NCBI GenBank assembly: GCA_009920595.1 | Contig: RFZR01000026.1 | Coordinates: 1-12,440, forward strand | Direction: 5' to 3' | DNA: 12,440 nt | DNA from: Alphaproteobacteria bacterium | Lineage (GTDB): Bacteria; Pseudomonadota; Alphaproteobacteria; Rhizobiales; Beijerinckiaceae | Shown: piece after piece, positions 1 to 7,437 of the stretch | Layout: every line of letters begins with the position of its first letter | Position numbering within the stretch: the stretch's first letter is position 1 | The notes under the pieces: model-generated | The model's database searches: none | Told to the model about the DNA's origin: nothing | The model's input: only the letters and a program-made list of their open reading frames with translations | Program-made: the position numbers and the translations under genes

Positions 1-980
1 CGGTTCATTGTTGAAACCGCTTCTTCCGGATATTGACCGGCAGCGGATTCAGCCGAGAGCATGATCGCATCAGCGCCATCAAAAACAGCGGTTGCCACGT
101 CTGAGACTTCAGCACGCGTTGGCACAGGCGATGTGATCATCGATTCAAGCATCTGCGTTGCAATCACGACGGGCTTGCCCATACGCCGCGCGCTGCGTGT
201 GATACGCTTTTGCAAACCGGGCACTTTTTCCATCGGCAATTCAACGCCGAGGTCACCGCGCGCCACCATCAAAGCGTCGGACAATTCGATGATTTCATCA
301 AGTCGTGTGATTGCTTGCGGCTTTTCAATTTTTGAAAGCACAAGCGCGCGACCGCGTGCAATTTTTCGAACTTCCGCGACATCTTCGGGACGTTGAACGA
401 AAGACACGGCGATCCAGTCAATGCCCGCTTCAAGCGAGGCTTCAAGATCAGAGCGGTCTTTTTCGGTCATGGCTGACACAGGTATTGTTGTATCGGGAAG
501 GCTTACACCTTTGCGATTTGACGCTTTGCCAGCCACTTCGACGACCGTCACCGCGCGGGTCTTTGTGGCTTCAACGACACGCAAGCGCACTTTGCCGTCA
601 TCAATTAAAATCACATGGCCGGGTTCGAGGGCCGCGAGAATTTCCGGATGCGGAAGATGAACGCGTTCGGTATTGCCGGGTTGCTTGACCGCATCAAGAA
701 TGAATTTCTGACCCTTCTCAAGCATCACGGCTGTGTCGGCAAAAACATCAAGGCGCAATTTGGGGCCTTGTAAATCGACCATGATGCCGATGGGACGACC
801 GACTTTGCTTTCGACCTCGCGGATCATCGAGACTTGCTGACGCATACTGTCATGCGAAGCATGGCTCATATTGATGCGGAACACATCGGCACCGGCCAGA
901 AACAATTTCTGGATCATATCGGTTGAAATCGAAGCTGGTCCTAAAGTGGCGATAATTTTGGCCCGCCGCATACGTCTCAT
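1..980 (-). CDS. pyk: Pyruvate kinase, 3' end beyond the window
   Basis: Pyruvate kinase transfers phosphate from phosphoenolpyruvate to ADP, the last step of glycolysis, in the cytoplasm. The visible 326 residues contain the family's active-site elements in order: FRINMSH (R35, N37), DLQGPKLR (D69), SKIEK (K217, E219), ARGDLG (D243) and ATQMLESM (T275), matching R73/N75/D113/K270/E272/D296/T328 of the rabbit enzyme as I recall it. Residues about 72-168 are the mobile B domain. About 150 C-terminal residues (the usual regulatory C domain) lie off the left edge. I chose the ATG at 980 because AAGAGAG lies 9 nt upstream; an in-frame ATG at 971 is a close alternative. The gene starts 14 nt after the DUF1036 stop, and its ribosome binding site overlaps that stop codon, so the two are probably co-transcribed and perhaps translationally coupled. 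Confidence 0.97.
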   Translation of the reverse strand, partial: MRRMRRAKIIATLGPASISTDMIQKLFLAGADVFRINMSHASHDSMRQQVSMIREVESKVGRPIGIMVDLQGPKLRLDVFADTAVMLEKGQKFILDAVKQPGNTERVHLPHPEILAALEPGHVILIDDGKVRLRVVEATKTRAVTVVEVAGKASNRKGVSLPDTTIPVSAMTEKDRSDLEASLEAGIDWIAVSFVQRPEDVAEVRKIARGRALVLSKIEKPQAITRLDEIIELSDALMVARGDLGVELPMEKVPGLQKRITRSARRMGKPVVIATQMLESMITSPVPTRAEVSDVATAVFDGADAIMLSAESAAGQYPEEAVSTMN

Positions 981-994
981 CTGTTCTTGCTCTC

Positions 995-1432
995 TTATTT
1001 TGGGGCTGATTTTGCCGGATCGGTCAATTGCACCGTCCAGCTTTTTTGTTCGCCCGTATCCACTTCAAAAAATTTCATTCTGTCATAACCGCGTGCGAGA
1101 CAATTCTCTACCCCATCAATAGTAAATTGTCGGTCTTGCGTGCAAAGATAGGACGTTCCGCTCCATTCGCCGCCACGATCATAATCTTGCGCGTAAATAT
1201 AAACATAACGTGACGACAGATTGCCATTAAGTAGCGTCTCGCAGGCACCGGGTTTTACATTCCACCATCCTTCGCTGCGCCATGCTTCAGCGGTCTTGTA
1301 GCCGATCGCGATGCCGACACGGCTTGTCGTTGTGTTGCACAAACGTAAATCCGCATAGGCCGGTGTGGATGCCGCTCCGGTGGCAGCGGCCGTAACGGCA
1401 AGGCAGGCTGAAATGATAAAATGCCTGATCAT
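995..1432 (-). CDS. Secreted DUF1036 family protein
   Basis: A small exported protein of the DUF1036 family, of unknown function and typical of alphaproteobacteria. With the start at 1432 it has 145 residues. Residues 1-27 form a signal peptide (MIRH, hydrophobic core, then PAYA), with likely cleavage before D28. The mature part has four cysteines (C32, C64, C97, C111), which suggests two periplasmic disulfides, and is rich in Trp and Tyr. I prefer the ATG at 1432 over the ATG at 1468: AGGGA lies 4 nt upstream of 1432, the signal peptide then begins properly, and the longer form adds a charged stretch lying partly inside the upstream transporter gene. It sits 13 nt after the EamA gene and 14 nt before pyk on the same strand. 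No enzymatic motif is visible. Confidence 0.87.
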   Translation of the reverse strand: MIRHFIISACLAVTAAATGAASTPAYADLRLCNTTTSRVGIAIGYKTAEAWRSEGWWNVKPGACETLLNGNLSSRYVYIYAQDYDRGGEWSGTSYLCTQDRQFTIDGVENCLARGYDRMKFFEVDTGEQKSWTVQLTDPAKSAPK

Positions 1433-1445
1433 ATCATCCCTGTTT

Positions 1446-2408
1446 TTACGAGGCTTTGGATGTTTCATCGCTCACTTCCGGTGAGCTTTTGGCGTTTTTG
1501 GGGCGCGCAACCCAAATTCCGGCGAGAATGGCCGCACCGCCCAGCAATTGCAGGCCCGATAGCGCTTCATTCAGATAGATCCAGCCCGCAAGCGCGGCGG
1601 CAAAGGCCTCGATGAAAATCACGAAAGACGTGAACACGGTCGGGAGCCGTCCCAGCGCAATGGCCAAGAGACCTTGCCCGCCCGTATGGCTGATGAGGGC
1701 AAGCGCGAACAGCGCGCTATAGCCCGATGATTTTTCAGGCAGCAGCACATCGCCATTCACGAGCGCAAAAACAAGAATGATCGGCGCGGCGATCAGAGAC
1801 ATGCCAAAGGTCGCACGTGCGGCGCCTGCATATTTGCGCGTTGACTGTACGGCAAAAAAATAAAGACCGAAAAATACCGCCGTACCGAGGGCGAAAAGAT
1901 CACCCTTCACATGGTTTGGATCGAGTTCAATGGATCGGCCGATCAACGCAAAGCCGCCAAGAACGCAAAATATGATTCCGAGTGGAACGGCGGCGGGAAT
2001 CTTTTCCCGATAGACAAGCCAAGAGACCAAGACGACCCAAATCGGCGTCGTTGTTCCCAAAAATGTCGCGTTCGCAATCGTCGTGTTCAAAATGGCGATG
2101 TGCCAGAGGAGAAGATCGCCTGCGAAGAGACATCCTGCGAGAAGGATCGCGCGGTTCATGGTCGGTCGCGAGCCTTTGCCAGCGCGCTTCTCTTCCAGCA
2201 CGGCCCAGATCCAGAGAACCGGCAGGGCGAGTGCGACGCGCCAGAAGGCTGAGGCGAAAGCCGGTACGCCCGCGTCCGATGCGAAGCGCACAAAAAGGGG
2301 CGAGATTCCCATCGCACAAGCACCCAAAACGAGGGCGATGAGACCAATGAGATCAATGGCGGGACGATGGGGCGCGGCGGGCACGTCGGAAGTCGTGGGT
2401 GAACTCAT
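1446..2408 (-). CDS. EamA/DMT superfamily transporter
   Basis: An inner-membrane permease of the drug/metabolite transporter (EamA) type, about 320 residues with a pattern consistent with ten transmembrane helices in two repeated halves. Family members export amino acids, metabolites or drugs; the substrate cannot be read here. Recognisable pieces are the first helix (LIGLIALVLGACAMGISP), the FRVALALP-like segment after helix 2, and the YLNEALSGLQLLGGAAILAG segment near the end, typical of the last EamA repeat. The frame stays open upstream to 2612, but those extra 68 residues are polar, unlike the family, and antisense to the start of the divergent amidohydrolase gene, so I place the start at the ATG at 2408. 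The Shine-Dalgarno there is weak. It is first in a run with the DUF1036 gene and pyk. Confidence 0.9.
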   Translation of the reverse strand: MSSPTTSDVPAAPHRPAIDLIGLIALVLGACAMGISPLFVRFASDAGVPAFASAFWRVALALPVLWIWAVLEEKRAGKGSRPTMNRAILLAGCLFAGDLLLWHIAILNTTIANATFLGTTTPIWVVLVSWLVYREKIPAAVPLGIIFCVLGGFALIGRSIELDPNHVKGDLFALGTAVFFGLYFFAVQSTRKYAGAARATFGMSLIAAPIILVFALVNGDVLLPEKSSGYSALFALALISHTGGQGLLAIALGRLPTVFTSFVIFIEAFAAALAGWIYLNEALSGLQLLGGAAILAGIWVARPKNAKSSPEVSDETSKAS

Positions 2409-2507
2409 ACTGTTGGTTGTGCTTTCTCTTGAATGATTGTTTTCTATGGCATGACTACGCGCTCGCGACAAAATTTTTGGCTGATTGGCCTCCAATTCTG
2501 AAATCTG
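2409..2507. other. Divergent intergenic region
   Basis: A 99-bp gap between the leftward EamA gene and the rightward amidohydrolase gene. It is AT-richer than the flanking genes and must hold promoters for both directions, but I see no convincing -35/-10 pair or operator. Confidence 0.4.
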
Positions 2508-3317
2508 ATGACTGAAATCTTCGACGCCCTGACGCCTGAAAACGCCCCCGATCATCCTGTCACAGCGATTCCGGGTAATCCGGCAACAGGGATCCTGATT
2601 CTGTGCGATCACGCGTCAAATGAAATCCCGCCTGAATATCGCGACTTGGGTCTTCCACGCGCTGAGCTCGAGCGTCACATTGGTTATGACATCGGCGCGG
2701 CCGTGATGACGGAGGCGCTTGCCAAGACGCTTGGCGCGCCCGCCTTGCTCACCAATTTTTCACGGCTTTTGATTGACCCTAATCGTGGCGAGGATGACCC
2801 GACTTTGGTGATGCGCTTGTCGGATGGGGCCGTGGTCCCCGGAAACAAAAACATCAATCAGTCCGAAATCGACCGCCGCATTCGCCGATTTTATCGTCCC
2901 TATGATCGCGCGATCAAAGCCGCGCTTCATGCATCGCTTCAGGCAGGAATGCGGCCGATCATCATCTCGATGCATTCCTTTACGCCCGTATGGCGGGGAA
3001 AGCCCCGCCCTTGGCACGCTGGCATTCTTTGGGCCAAAGACGGGCGATTGTCTCAGGCTTTGATTGGCGCACTTCGTTCTGATCCCGCGCTCGTGGTGGG
3101 TGACAATGAGCCTTACAATGGCGCATTAAAGGGTGACGTGATTGACCGTCACGCGCTGGCGCATGGATTTTCAAATACGCTCATCGAAATCCGGCAGGAT
3201 TTGATTGCCGCGCCTGAAGCGGCGCGCGCTTGGGGTCAACGTCTCGCCGTGCTGCTGCAAGCCCTTTTGCGTGACCCAACCCATCGGCAGGATTTCCGGT
3301 CATCCACAGGCCTGTGA
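2508..3317 (+). CDS. N-formylglutamate amidohydrolase family protein
   Basis: A 269-residue protein of the N-formylglutamate amidohydrolase (FGase) family. Characterised members are metal-dependent and hydrolyse N-formylglutamate to glutamate and formate in one branch of histidine degradation. Visible family blocks are LCDHASNEIPPEY (D34, H35), HIGYDIGA (D61), SRLLIDPNRGEDDPTL (R94) and IISMHSFTP (H156), whose acidic and histidine residues are the expected metal and catalytic positions. No hut genes are nearby, so a role in histidine breakdown is not supported by context; the real substrate may be another N-acyl amino acid. The ATG at 2508 is the only sensible start, though its ribosome binding site is weak. 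gapR follows 93 nt downstream on the same strand. Confidence 0.9.
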   Translation: MTEIFDALTPENAPDHPVTAIPGNPATGILILCDHASNEIPPEYRDLGLPRAELERHIGYDIGAAVMTEALAKTLGAPALLTNFSRLLIDPNRGEDDPTLVMRLSDGAVVPGNKNINQSEIDRRIRRFYRPYDRAIKAALHASLQAGMRPIIISMHSFTPVWRGKPRPWHAGILWAKDGRLSQALIGALRSDPALVVGDNEPYNGALKGDVIDRHALAHGFSNTLIEIRQDLIAAPEAARAWGQRLAVLLQALLRDPTHRQDFRSSTGL

Positions 3318-3410
3318 GATCCTTACTCGCCCGCGCTTGACCGCGGAAGGCCGATGGCCGACAGGAAAGCCTCACTTTTCTTCCCACCTTTAAAGTCAGG
3401 CGAGGCACTC

Positions 3411-3653
3411 ATGTCGAATTCGGTATCAGGCGAAGAACTCAAAGCCTTTATCGAGCGCATTGAGCGGCTTGAGGAAGAAAAAGCGGCACTCGCCGGTGAT
3501 ATCCGCGATGTCTATTCGGAAGCGAAAGCTAACGGATTTGATGCCAAGATCATGCGCAAAATCGTCAGTTTGCGGCGCAAAGACCATGCAGAGCGCAAAG
3601 AAGAAGAGGCGATTATGGAGCTTTATCTCGAAGCGTTAGGGATGCAGGCTTGA
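3411..3653 (+). CDS. gapR: GapR nucleoid-associated protein (DUF2312)
   Basis: An 80-residue DUF2312 protein, the family of Caulobacter GapR. GapR binds AT-rich, overtwisted DNA ahead of replication and transcription machinery, stimulates topoisomerases, and is important for replication and cell-cycle progression. The sequence shows the family hallmarks: a charged coiled-coil helix (about residues 7-35, with RIERLEEEKAALAGDI) followed by the conserved segment EAKANGFDAKIMRKIVSLRRKD and an acidic C-terminal helix ending LYLEALGMQA. I chose the ATG at 3411 because AGGCGAGG lies just upstream and the MSNSV... start fits the family; the open frame from 3354 only adds unrelated residues. Its last nine codons and stop overlap, on the opposite strand, the 3' end of the DUF882 gene by 31 bp. 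Confidence 0.95.
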   Translation: MSNSVSGEELKAFIERIERLEEEKAALAGDIRDVYSEAKANGFDAKIMRKIVSLRRKDHAERKEEEAIMELYLEALGMQA

Positions 3654-5254
3654 CCCGCTGCGACGGCTTTCGCTGAGCACACCGCGGTATCCTTCGTTGA
3701 GAAACGCCCTTGGAGTGGCGCTGGATCATCCGCCATCGAGAAGCGCGTTGTCGAAGCACTTGCGGGTATCTGAGCCGCTGCGACAGCTTCTTTGGACAGG
3801 CTTTTCACTTTACCATTTCCGAGCTGATTAGGCCTTTGCTCCGGGAGCTTAGCGCCTTCGGGACGAGCGGCATTTTTGGCGCGCGGTGCCGTCTTTGCTG
3901 GCGTCGGTGCGTCTGGCATCGGCGCATAAGCGAGCGCGATGGTGGGGGCGTTTTGTGTTTCCGTTATCAAAGGCGGGAGCGCGGCTTTTGTCTTGGGTGC
4001 ACCAATGCTTGCCGTTGTTTCCGGGCCGTCATCATTCGAGAGCGTGGCCACACGTCCAGCTTTGTCACGCAGAGGCGGCAGCGGCACATCGGCGACAGGT
4101 CCGATCAGAGCTGGACCACGATCTGAGCTATTGGCCGGAAGTGGGGCACCTTTTCCTTTAGCGAGCGGCTGAGCGCCCGTCTGCCAAACGAGTTGTGGAC
4201 CAGAATTGTTAAGCGCTAAGAGCGGTTGGCTGCCCGGACGCGCCATAGGCATCGGGGCTTTTGGTGCGGCCTTCGCGAATTTGAACGAGGAGAGCGGCGG
4301 CAATACGGCGACGGCAGCTGGCTTTGTTTGTGTCGGCTTGCGGGTGATGGCAGCTTCTGGCGTATCGGGGGCTTCGTCATCGGCAGCGACCGAGGGTTTA
4401 GCCAAAGCCACGCGCGAGACTGGCTTTTGCGCAACGATCTCGCTCTCATCCTCTTCCGCATTGCCACCGCCAAACAAAAAGGCCCAGAGGCTTTTTGGTT
4501 TTGATGAGGAGGAACCATCGCCCGCATCGGCAAGCGACGTGCCGAGCACGGTTCCGCCATTCGCGAGAATTTCTTGTTCCGCTTCTGCGTAACGCTCAAG
4601 CGGTCTTCCGTCTGACGGAATGTGAACGGTTTTTCCATCCGGGAAGAGACGCGCCAATTCATCATGCGACATACGCGGCCAATGGCGCACGCTACCGGCA
4701 TCAAGATGCACAAAAGGTGTGTAGGCATTGGGATAATAGCCAACACCGCCACGTTGCATACGCATGCCGATTTCACGAAGATCCGTGATATTCGCATCGG
4801 TCAAATAGAAGTCCATCGCTTTGCCGAGCATATGCTGCGAGTTTTTCGCAACCGCTTTGGATTGACGGCGTAACATCGCATTGGTCTGTGGTGAGCGATA
4901 GGCGGAGACCACATTGATCGGCTCAGTTGAGCCGACGCTGCGTTGTGCTTCCCAAACAATATCGAACAGGCGCGGATCCATGCTGGTGGGCTCATCACGA
5001 CGCCAGTCGCGCAAGAGCCAATTCAATTTCTCAAGCGCATCGCGGTCGAAGCTGCCATTGCGCTTATATTCAACTGTGAGACTCTCGCCCGTATGGGTGT
5101 GATAGATTGAGATTGTGCGCGATTCACCATTGGCAATCGCGTTGCCGCCTGATTCGACAGCGGAGACAAGCGCCGTGAGCGCGAGGAGGGACACGGTGGC
5201 GAAACGCGCTGGCCGCGAGCCGCGAATTTCGGAGAAACACTTCGAAAGAAACAT
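3623..5254 (-). CDS. Exported DUF882 (M15-like) protein with long disordered tail
   Basis: A 543-residue exported protein. Residues 1 to about 42 are a signal peptide (basic start, core VSLLALTALVSAV, likely cleavage near AIA-NG). Residues about 45-215 are a DUF882 domain, related to M15/LAS-type zinc peptidases that cut peptidoglycan peptides: VVSAYRSPQTN, SQHMLGKAMDF (H141, D148) and FVHLDAG (H183) supply the three expected zinc ligands. The remaining roughly 300 residues are low-complexity, rich in Ala, Pro and Lys, probably disordered, and end with two cysteines (C526, C537). A role in cell-wall remodelling is inferred from the domain; activity is unproven. The ATG at 5254 directly precedes the signal peptide but has no good Shine-Dalgarno. 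The gene ends inside gapR, on the opposite strand. Confidence 0.87.
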   Translation of the reverse strand: MFLSKCFSEIRGSRPARFATVSLLALTALVSAVESGGNAIANGESRTISIYHTHTGESLTVEYKRNGSFDRDALEKLNWLLRDWRRDEPTSMDPRLFDIVWEAQRSVGSTEPINVVSAYRSPQTNAMLRRQSKAVAKNSQHMLGKAMDFYLTDANITDLREIGMRMQRGGVGYYPNAYTPFVHLDAGSVRHWPRMSHDELARLFPDGKTVHIPSDGRPLERYAEAEQEILANGGTVLGTSLADAGDGSSSSKPKSLWAFLFGGGNAEEDESEIVAQKPVSRVALAKPSVAADDEAPDTPEAAITRKPTQTKPAAVAVLPPLSSFKFAKAAPKAPMPMARPGSQPLLALNNSGPQLVWQTGAQPLAKGKGAPLPANSSDRGPALIGPVADVPLPPLRDKAGRVATLSNDDGPETTASIGAPKTKAALPPLITETQNAPTIALAYAPMPDAPTPAKTAPRAKNAARPEGAKLPEQRPNQLGNGKVKSLSKEAVAAAQIPASASTTRFSMADDPAPLQGRFSTKDTAVCSAKAVAAGQACIPNASR

Positions 5255-5447
5255 GAAAACGTGTCGGCCTCAGGCTCGATGGCCAGAGCGTTCCGGCCAA
5301 ATCAGTGAATAACAAGGTCAACAACTTCTTTCCGAAAAAGATTAATTGCCGGTAAACCCGGGTCCAATTGATCCTCTGCTCCTTGCTCCGGCGCGGGCTT
5401 TCGCTAGAGTGCGCGCGCGGTAAAGCCTCTGATCTGGACTCTTCGTT
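5255..5447. other. Divergent intergenic region
   Basis: A 193-bp gap between the leftward DUF882 gene and the rightward mutT-like gene. It contains an imperfect CtrA-like motif at 5342-5356, a short inverted repeat (TGGCC 5280-5284, GGCCA 5295-5299) in the presumed DUF882 leader, and a weak promoter-like pair before mutT. No small gene is evident. Confidence 0.4.
5383..5410 (+). promoter_or_regulatory. Possible promoter for mutT-EamA
   Basis: TTGCTC (5383-5388) and TAGAGT (5405-5410), separated by 16 bp, form a weak sigma-70-like pair about 38 nt before the GTG start of the Nudix gene. Matches to consensus are partial, so this is only a candidate. Confidence 0.25.
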
Positions 5448-5852
5448 GTGAAACTTTTGCTCGTTGTTGCCTGTGCGCTTGTGGATGCGGATCGCCGCGT
5501 TTTGATTGCCCAACGGCCTGAAGGCAAAGGCATGGCGGGGCTCTGGGAATTTCCAGGCGGCAAGGTCGAGACGGGCGAACGGCCAGAAGACACGCTTATT
5601 CGTGAATTGCATGAAGAACTCGGCATCACGGTGAAAGAGCCGTGTCTCGCGCCGCTTACTTTTGCGAGTCACGCTTATGATGATTTCCATCTCTTGATGC
5701 CGCTTTATATTTGCCGCCGCTGGGAGGGGCTTGTTGAAGCGCGCGAACATGCAGCGCTTAAATGGGTGAAGCCTGGTAGTTTGCGTGACTATCCGATGCC
5801 GCCGGCCGATGAGCCATTGATCCCCGCACTCATTGATCTGCTCGGTGCGTGA
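5448..5852 (+). CDS. mutT: MutT-type Nudix hydrolase ((d)NTP pyrophosphohydrolase)
   Basis: A 134-residue Nudix hydrolase of the MutT group, which removes oxidised nucleotides such as 8-oxo-dGTP from the pool and so prevents A:T to C:G mutations. The Nudix box is perfect: G38, five residues, E44, seven residues, R52-E53-L54, E56-E57, G59-I60. The preceding segment GLWEFPGGK is typical of MutT, as is the short length. The start is GTG at 5448; the next in-frame methionine (residue 29) would remove the first strand of the fold, and I see no in-frame ATG upstream. The stop overlaps or abuts the following transporter start, so the two genes probably share a transcript. Specificity for 8-oxo-dGTP is inferred from the family and not proven. 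Confidence 0.93.
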   Translation: MKLLLVVACALVDADRRVLIAQRPEGKGMAGLWEFPGGKVETGERPEDTLIRELHEELGITVKEPCLAPLTFASHAYDDFHLLMPLYICRRWEGLVEAREHAALKWVKPGSLRDYPMPPADEPLIPALIDLLGA

Positions 5853-5854
5853 TC

Positions 5855-6754
5855 ATGATCAAGTCTGAGCGTCAACTTTATGTGATTCAACTTTTTTCAT
5901 GTTCGCTCATGTGGTCGAGCGGTTTCATCTTCATGAAACTCTTGGCGGATAAGGTTGATCCTTTTGCGATAGCATCAACGCGTGCTGCGCTCGCGGCACT
6001 GGTTTTGAGTTTGTGGTTTTCTTTACGCGGTCATTCTCCTCTGCCCTCACGCAGAGAATTTGTGCCATGGTTGATCCTTGGTACGCTCAATGGCTGGTTG
6101 CCGAATGTGCTCACCGCTTTTGCGCTCGAACATGCCGCCGCAGGCCCGAGCGCCATGATTCAAGCCTCGGGACCTTTGATGGTTGCCGTCTTATCGCATA
6201 TCGCTTTTGTTGATGAGAAATTGACCTTGCGCCGTTTAGGCGGTGTGTTGATTGGGCTTGTCGGAATCACACTCTTGATTGGCCCTGCCGCGGTTTCTGC
6301 CGACGGTTCGACTTTGATCGGATCACTGGCGATGGTGATCGTGTCGCTTTGTTACGCGCTGGGAAATATTTATGCGAAATTCATTCCGCATGTTCAGCCA
6401 GCGCGGATGGCATTGGGCCAACAAGTTGTTTCAGGCCTTGTCGCAACACTTCTGGCATTGGGTCTCGGCGGCATCAGCGTCTATGGGCCGATTATGATTG
6501 ATTGGCCGGTGGCATTCTCCTTGAGTATTTTTTCAACCGCAATGCCGATTACAATTTTCATGTATCTCATTCGGCAACAAGGACCGACGAAAGCGGCAAT
6601 GATTGGCTATCTGATGCCGGTCTTTGCTGCCTTGTTATCCGTTGTCTTTCTTGGTGAGACTTTAGGCCTGCGCGAAATTGCAGGTGGTTTCATTGTTCTC
6701 TTCGGTGTTGCAATTGTATCGACAGCGCCCAAAGCGGCTGTGCCCGTCACCTAA
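5855..6754 (+). CDS. EamA/DMT superfamily transporter
   Basis: A second drug/metabolite transporter of about 299 residues with ten predicted membrane segments in two EamA repeats. The first repeat begins VIQLFSCSLMWSSGFIFMKLLADKVDP, continuing the usual W-[SG]-[ST]-x-F pattern, and the last repeat has AMIGYLMPVFAALLSVVFLGE, a strong EamA signature. The substrate is unknown. The start is ambiguous: ATG at 5855, or GTG at 5849, which overlaps the mutT stop as GTGA; either suggests translational coupling to mutT. At the 3' end its TAA interlocks with the TAG of the leftward hydrolase gene, a 4-bp tail-to-tail overlap. It is not close in sequence to the EamA protein at 1446-2408, so they are not a recent duplication. 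Confidence 0.92.
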   Translation: MIKSERQLYVIQLFSCSLMWSSGFIFMKLLADKVDPFAIASTRAALAALVLSLWFSLRGHSPLPSRREFVPWLILGTLNGWLPNVLTAFALEHAAAGPSAMIQASGPLMVAVLSHIAFVDEKLTLRRLGGVLIGLVGITLLIGPAAVSADGSTLIGSLAMVIVSLCYALGNIYAKFIPHVQPARMALGQQVVSGLVATLLALGLGGISVYGPIMIDWPVAFSLSIFSTAMPITIFMYLIRQQGPTKAAMIGYLMPVFAALLSVVFLGETLGLREIAGGFIVLFGVAIVSTAPKAAVPVT

Positions 6755-7428
6755 TCCGGCGTGCGGCCATAGAGCGATTGCGCGAGAAACAAGCCACCAT
6801 GGCGTAGACCGCCACCATCAATGCCGTGGCCGATTCCGAAAGAAAGATGCCATTGGCAAGGGATTTCAGCTTTGCCGAGCGCATCCGCTGACATGAACAG
6901 CGCATCAAGCGGAATGACCTCATCGCGATCGCCATGAACGAGCAGAATCTTCGGATTGCCGGTGGCTTCCGCAAGATGCTCGGGCCCCACCAGCACGCCG
7001 GAATAACCGAGAATGGCCGCTGGTGAAATCGCACGCCGAAGGCCAGTATGCAGCGCCATCATCGTGCCTTGGCTAAAGCCCACCAAAGCCAGTCGATCTG
7101 GTGTGAGATTGAGCCGCTGAAGTTCTTCATCAAGAAACGCGTCGAGCGAAGGCCGCGCACCGACAACGCCGCGCCAGCGCTCAGACGGATCCCGCATCGT
7201 CAAAGGAAACCACTGCCGCCCCATCGGCGACATGCCGCAAGGCTCGGGTGCGTGTGGTGACACGAAAGCGACATTGGGAAGCCAATTCTGCCATTGCTGC
7301 CCAAGATCGATGAGATCGCGTCCATCCGCGCCATAGCCGTGGAGAAACACAACCAAGGCATCGGCCTTTCCGGATTTGGGGGCGAGGCGGGGTCCGTCAA
7401 TTTTTGTCATGATCTCATATTCCGGCAT
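6751..7428 (-). CDS. Carboxylesterase/phospholipase-type alpha/beta hydrolase
   Basis: A cytoplasmic serine hydrolase of about 225 residues in the phospholipase/carboxylesterase family (Abhydrolase_2), whose bacterial members act on short-chain esters or lysophospholipids. The fold's landmarks are present: VVFLHGYGADG (oxyanion-hole region, residues 26-36), the nucleophile elbow GFSQG (S119), HGDRDEVIP (D169) and GIGHGID (H201), giving a complete Ser-Asp-His triad. No signal peptide is seen. The start may be ATG 7428 or ATG 7410; neither has a strong ribosome binding site, and the conserved part begins only at IDGPRLAP. It follows the AlkA-like gene by 9 nt, so they are probably one operon; I see no functional link. 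Natural substrate unknown. Confidence 0.9.
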   Translation of the reverse strand: MPEYEIMTKIDGPRLAPKSGKADALVVFLHGYGADGRDLIDLGQQWQNWLPNVAFVSPHAPEPCGMSPMGRQWFPLTMRDPSERWRGVVGARPSLDAFLDEELQRLNLTPDRLALVGFSQGTMMALHTGLRRAISPAAILGYSGVLVGPEHLAEATGNPKILLVHGDRDEVIPLDALFMSADALGKAEIPCQWHLSFGIGHGIDGGGLRHGGLFLAQSLYGRTPD

Positions 7429-7437
7429 GCTTTCGTT

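Noticed and set aside
61..688. Plus-strand open frames across 61-688
   Set aside because: They are antisense to pyruvate kinase, whose conserved motifs run through the whole stretch; their translations show no family features.
1433..1468. Longer start for the DUF1036 protein at 1468
   Set aside because: It adds a charged 12-residue stretch before the signal peptide and lacks a ribosome binding site, whereas AGGGA precedes the ATG at 1432.
2409..2612. N-terminal extension of the first EamA transporter, open to 2612
   Set aside because: The 68 extra residues are polar, unlike the family, and antisense to the start of the amidohydrolase gene; the ATG at 2408 directly precedes the usual first segment.
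3710..4592. Several plus-strand and alternate-frame open reading frames over the DUF882 tail
   Set aside because: The tail's skewed Ala/Pro/Lys composition keeps other frames open; none has a recognisable domain, and the minus-strand frame is continuous with a signal peptide and DUF882 domain.
5280..5299. TGGCC...GGCCA inverted repeat upstream of the DUF882 gene as an operator
   Set aside because: Five-base GC-rich arms are common by chance, and nothing ties it to a known regulator.
5124..5750. Minus-strand open frame of 208 codons overlapping mutT
   Set aside because: It is antisense to a perfect Nudix box, its translation is basic and featureless, and it overlaps the start of the DUF882 gene in another frame.
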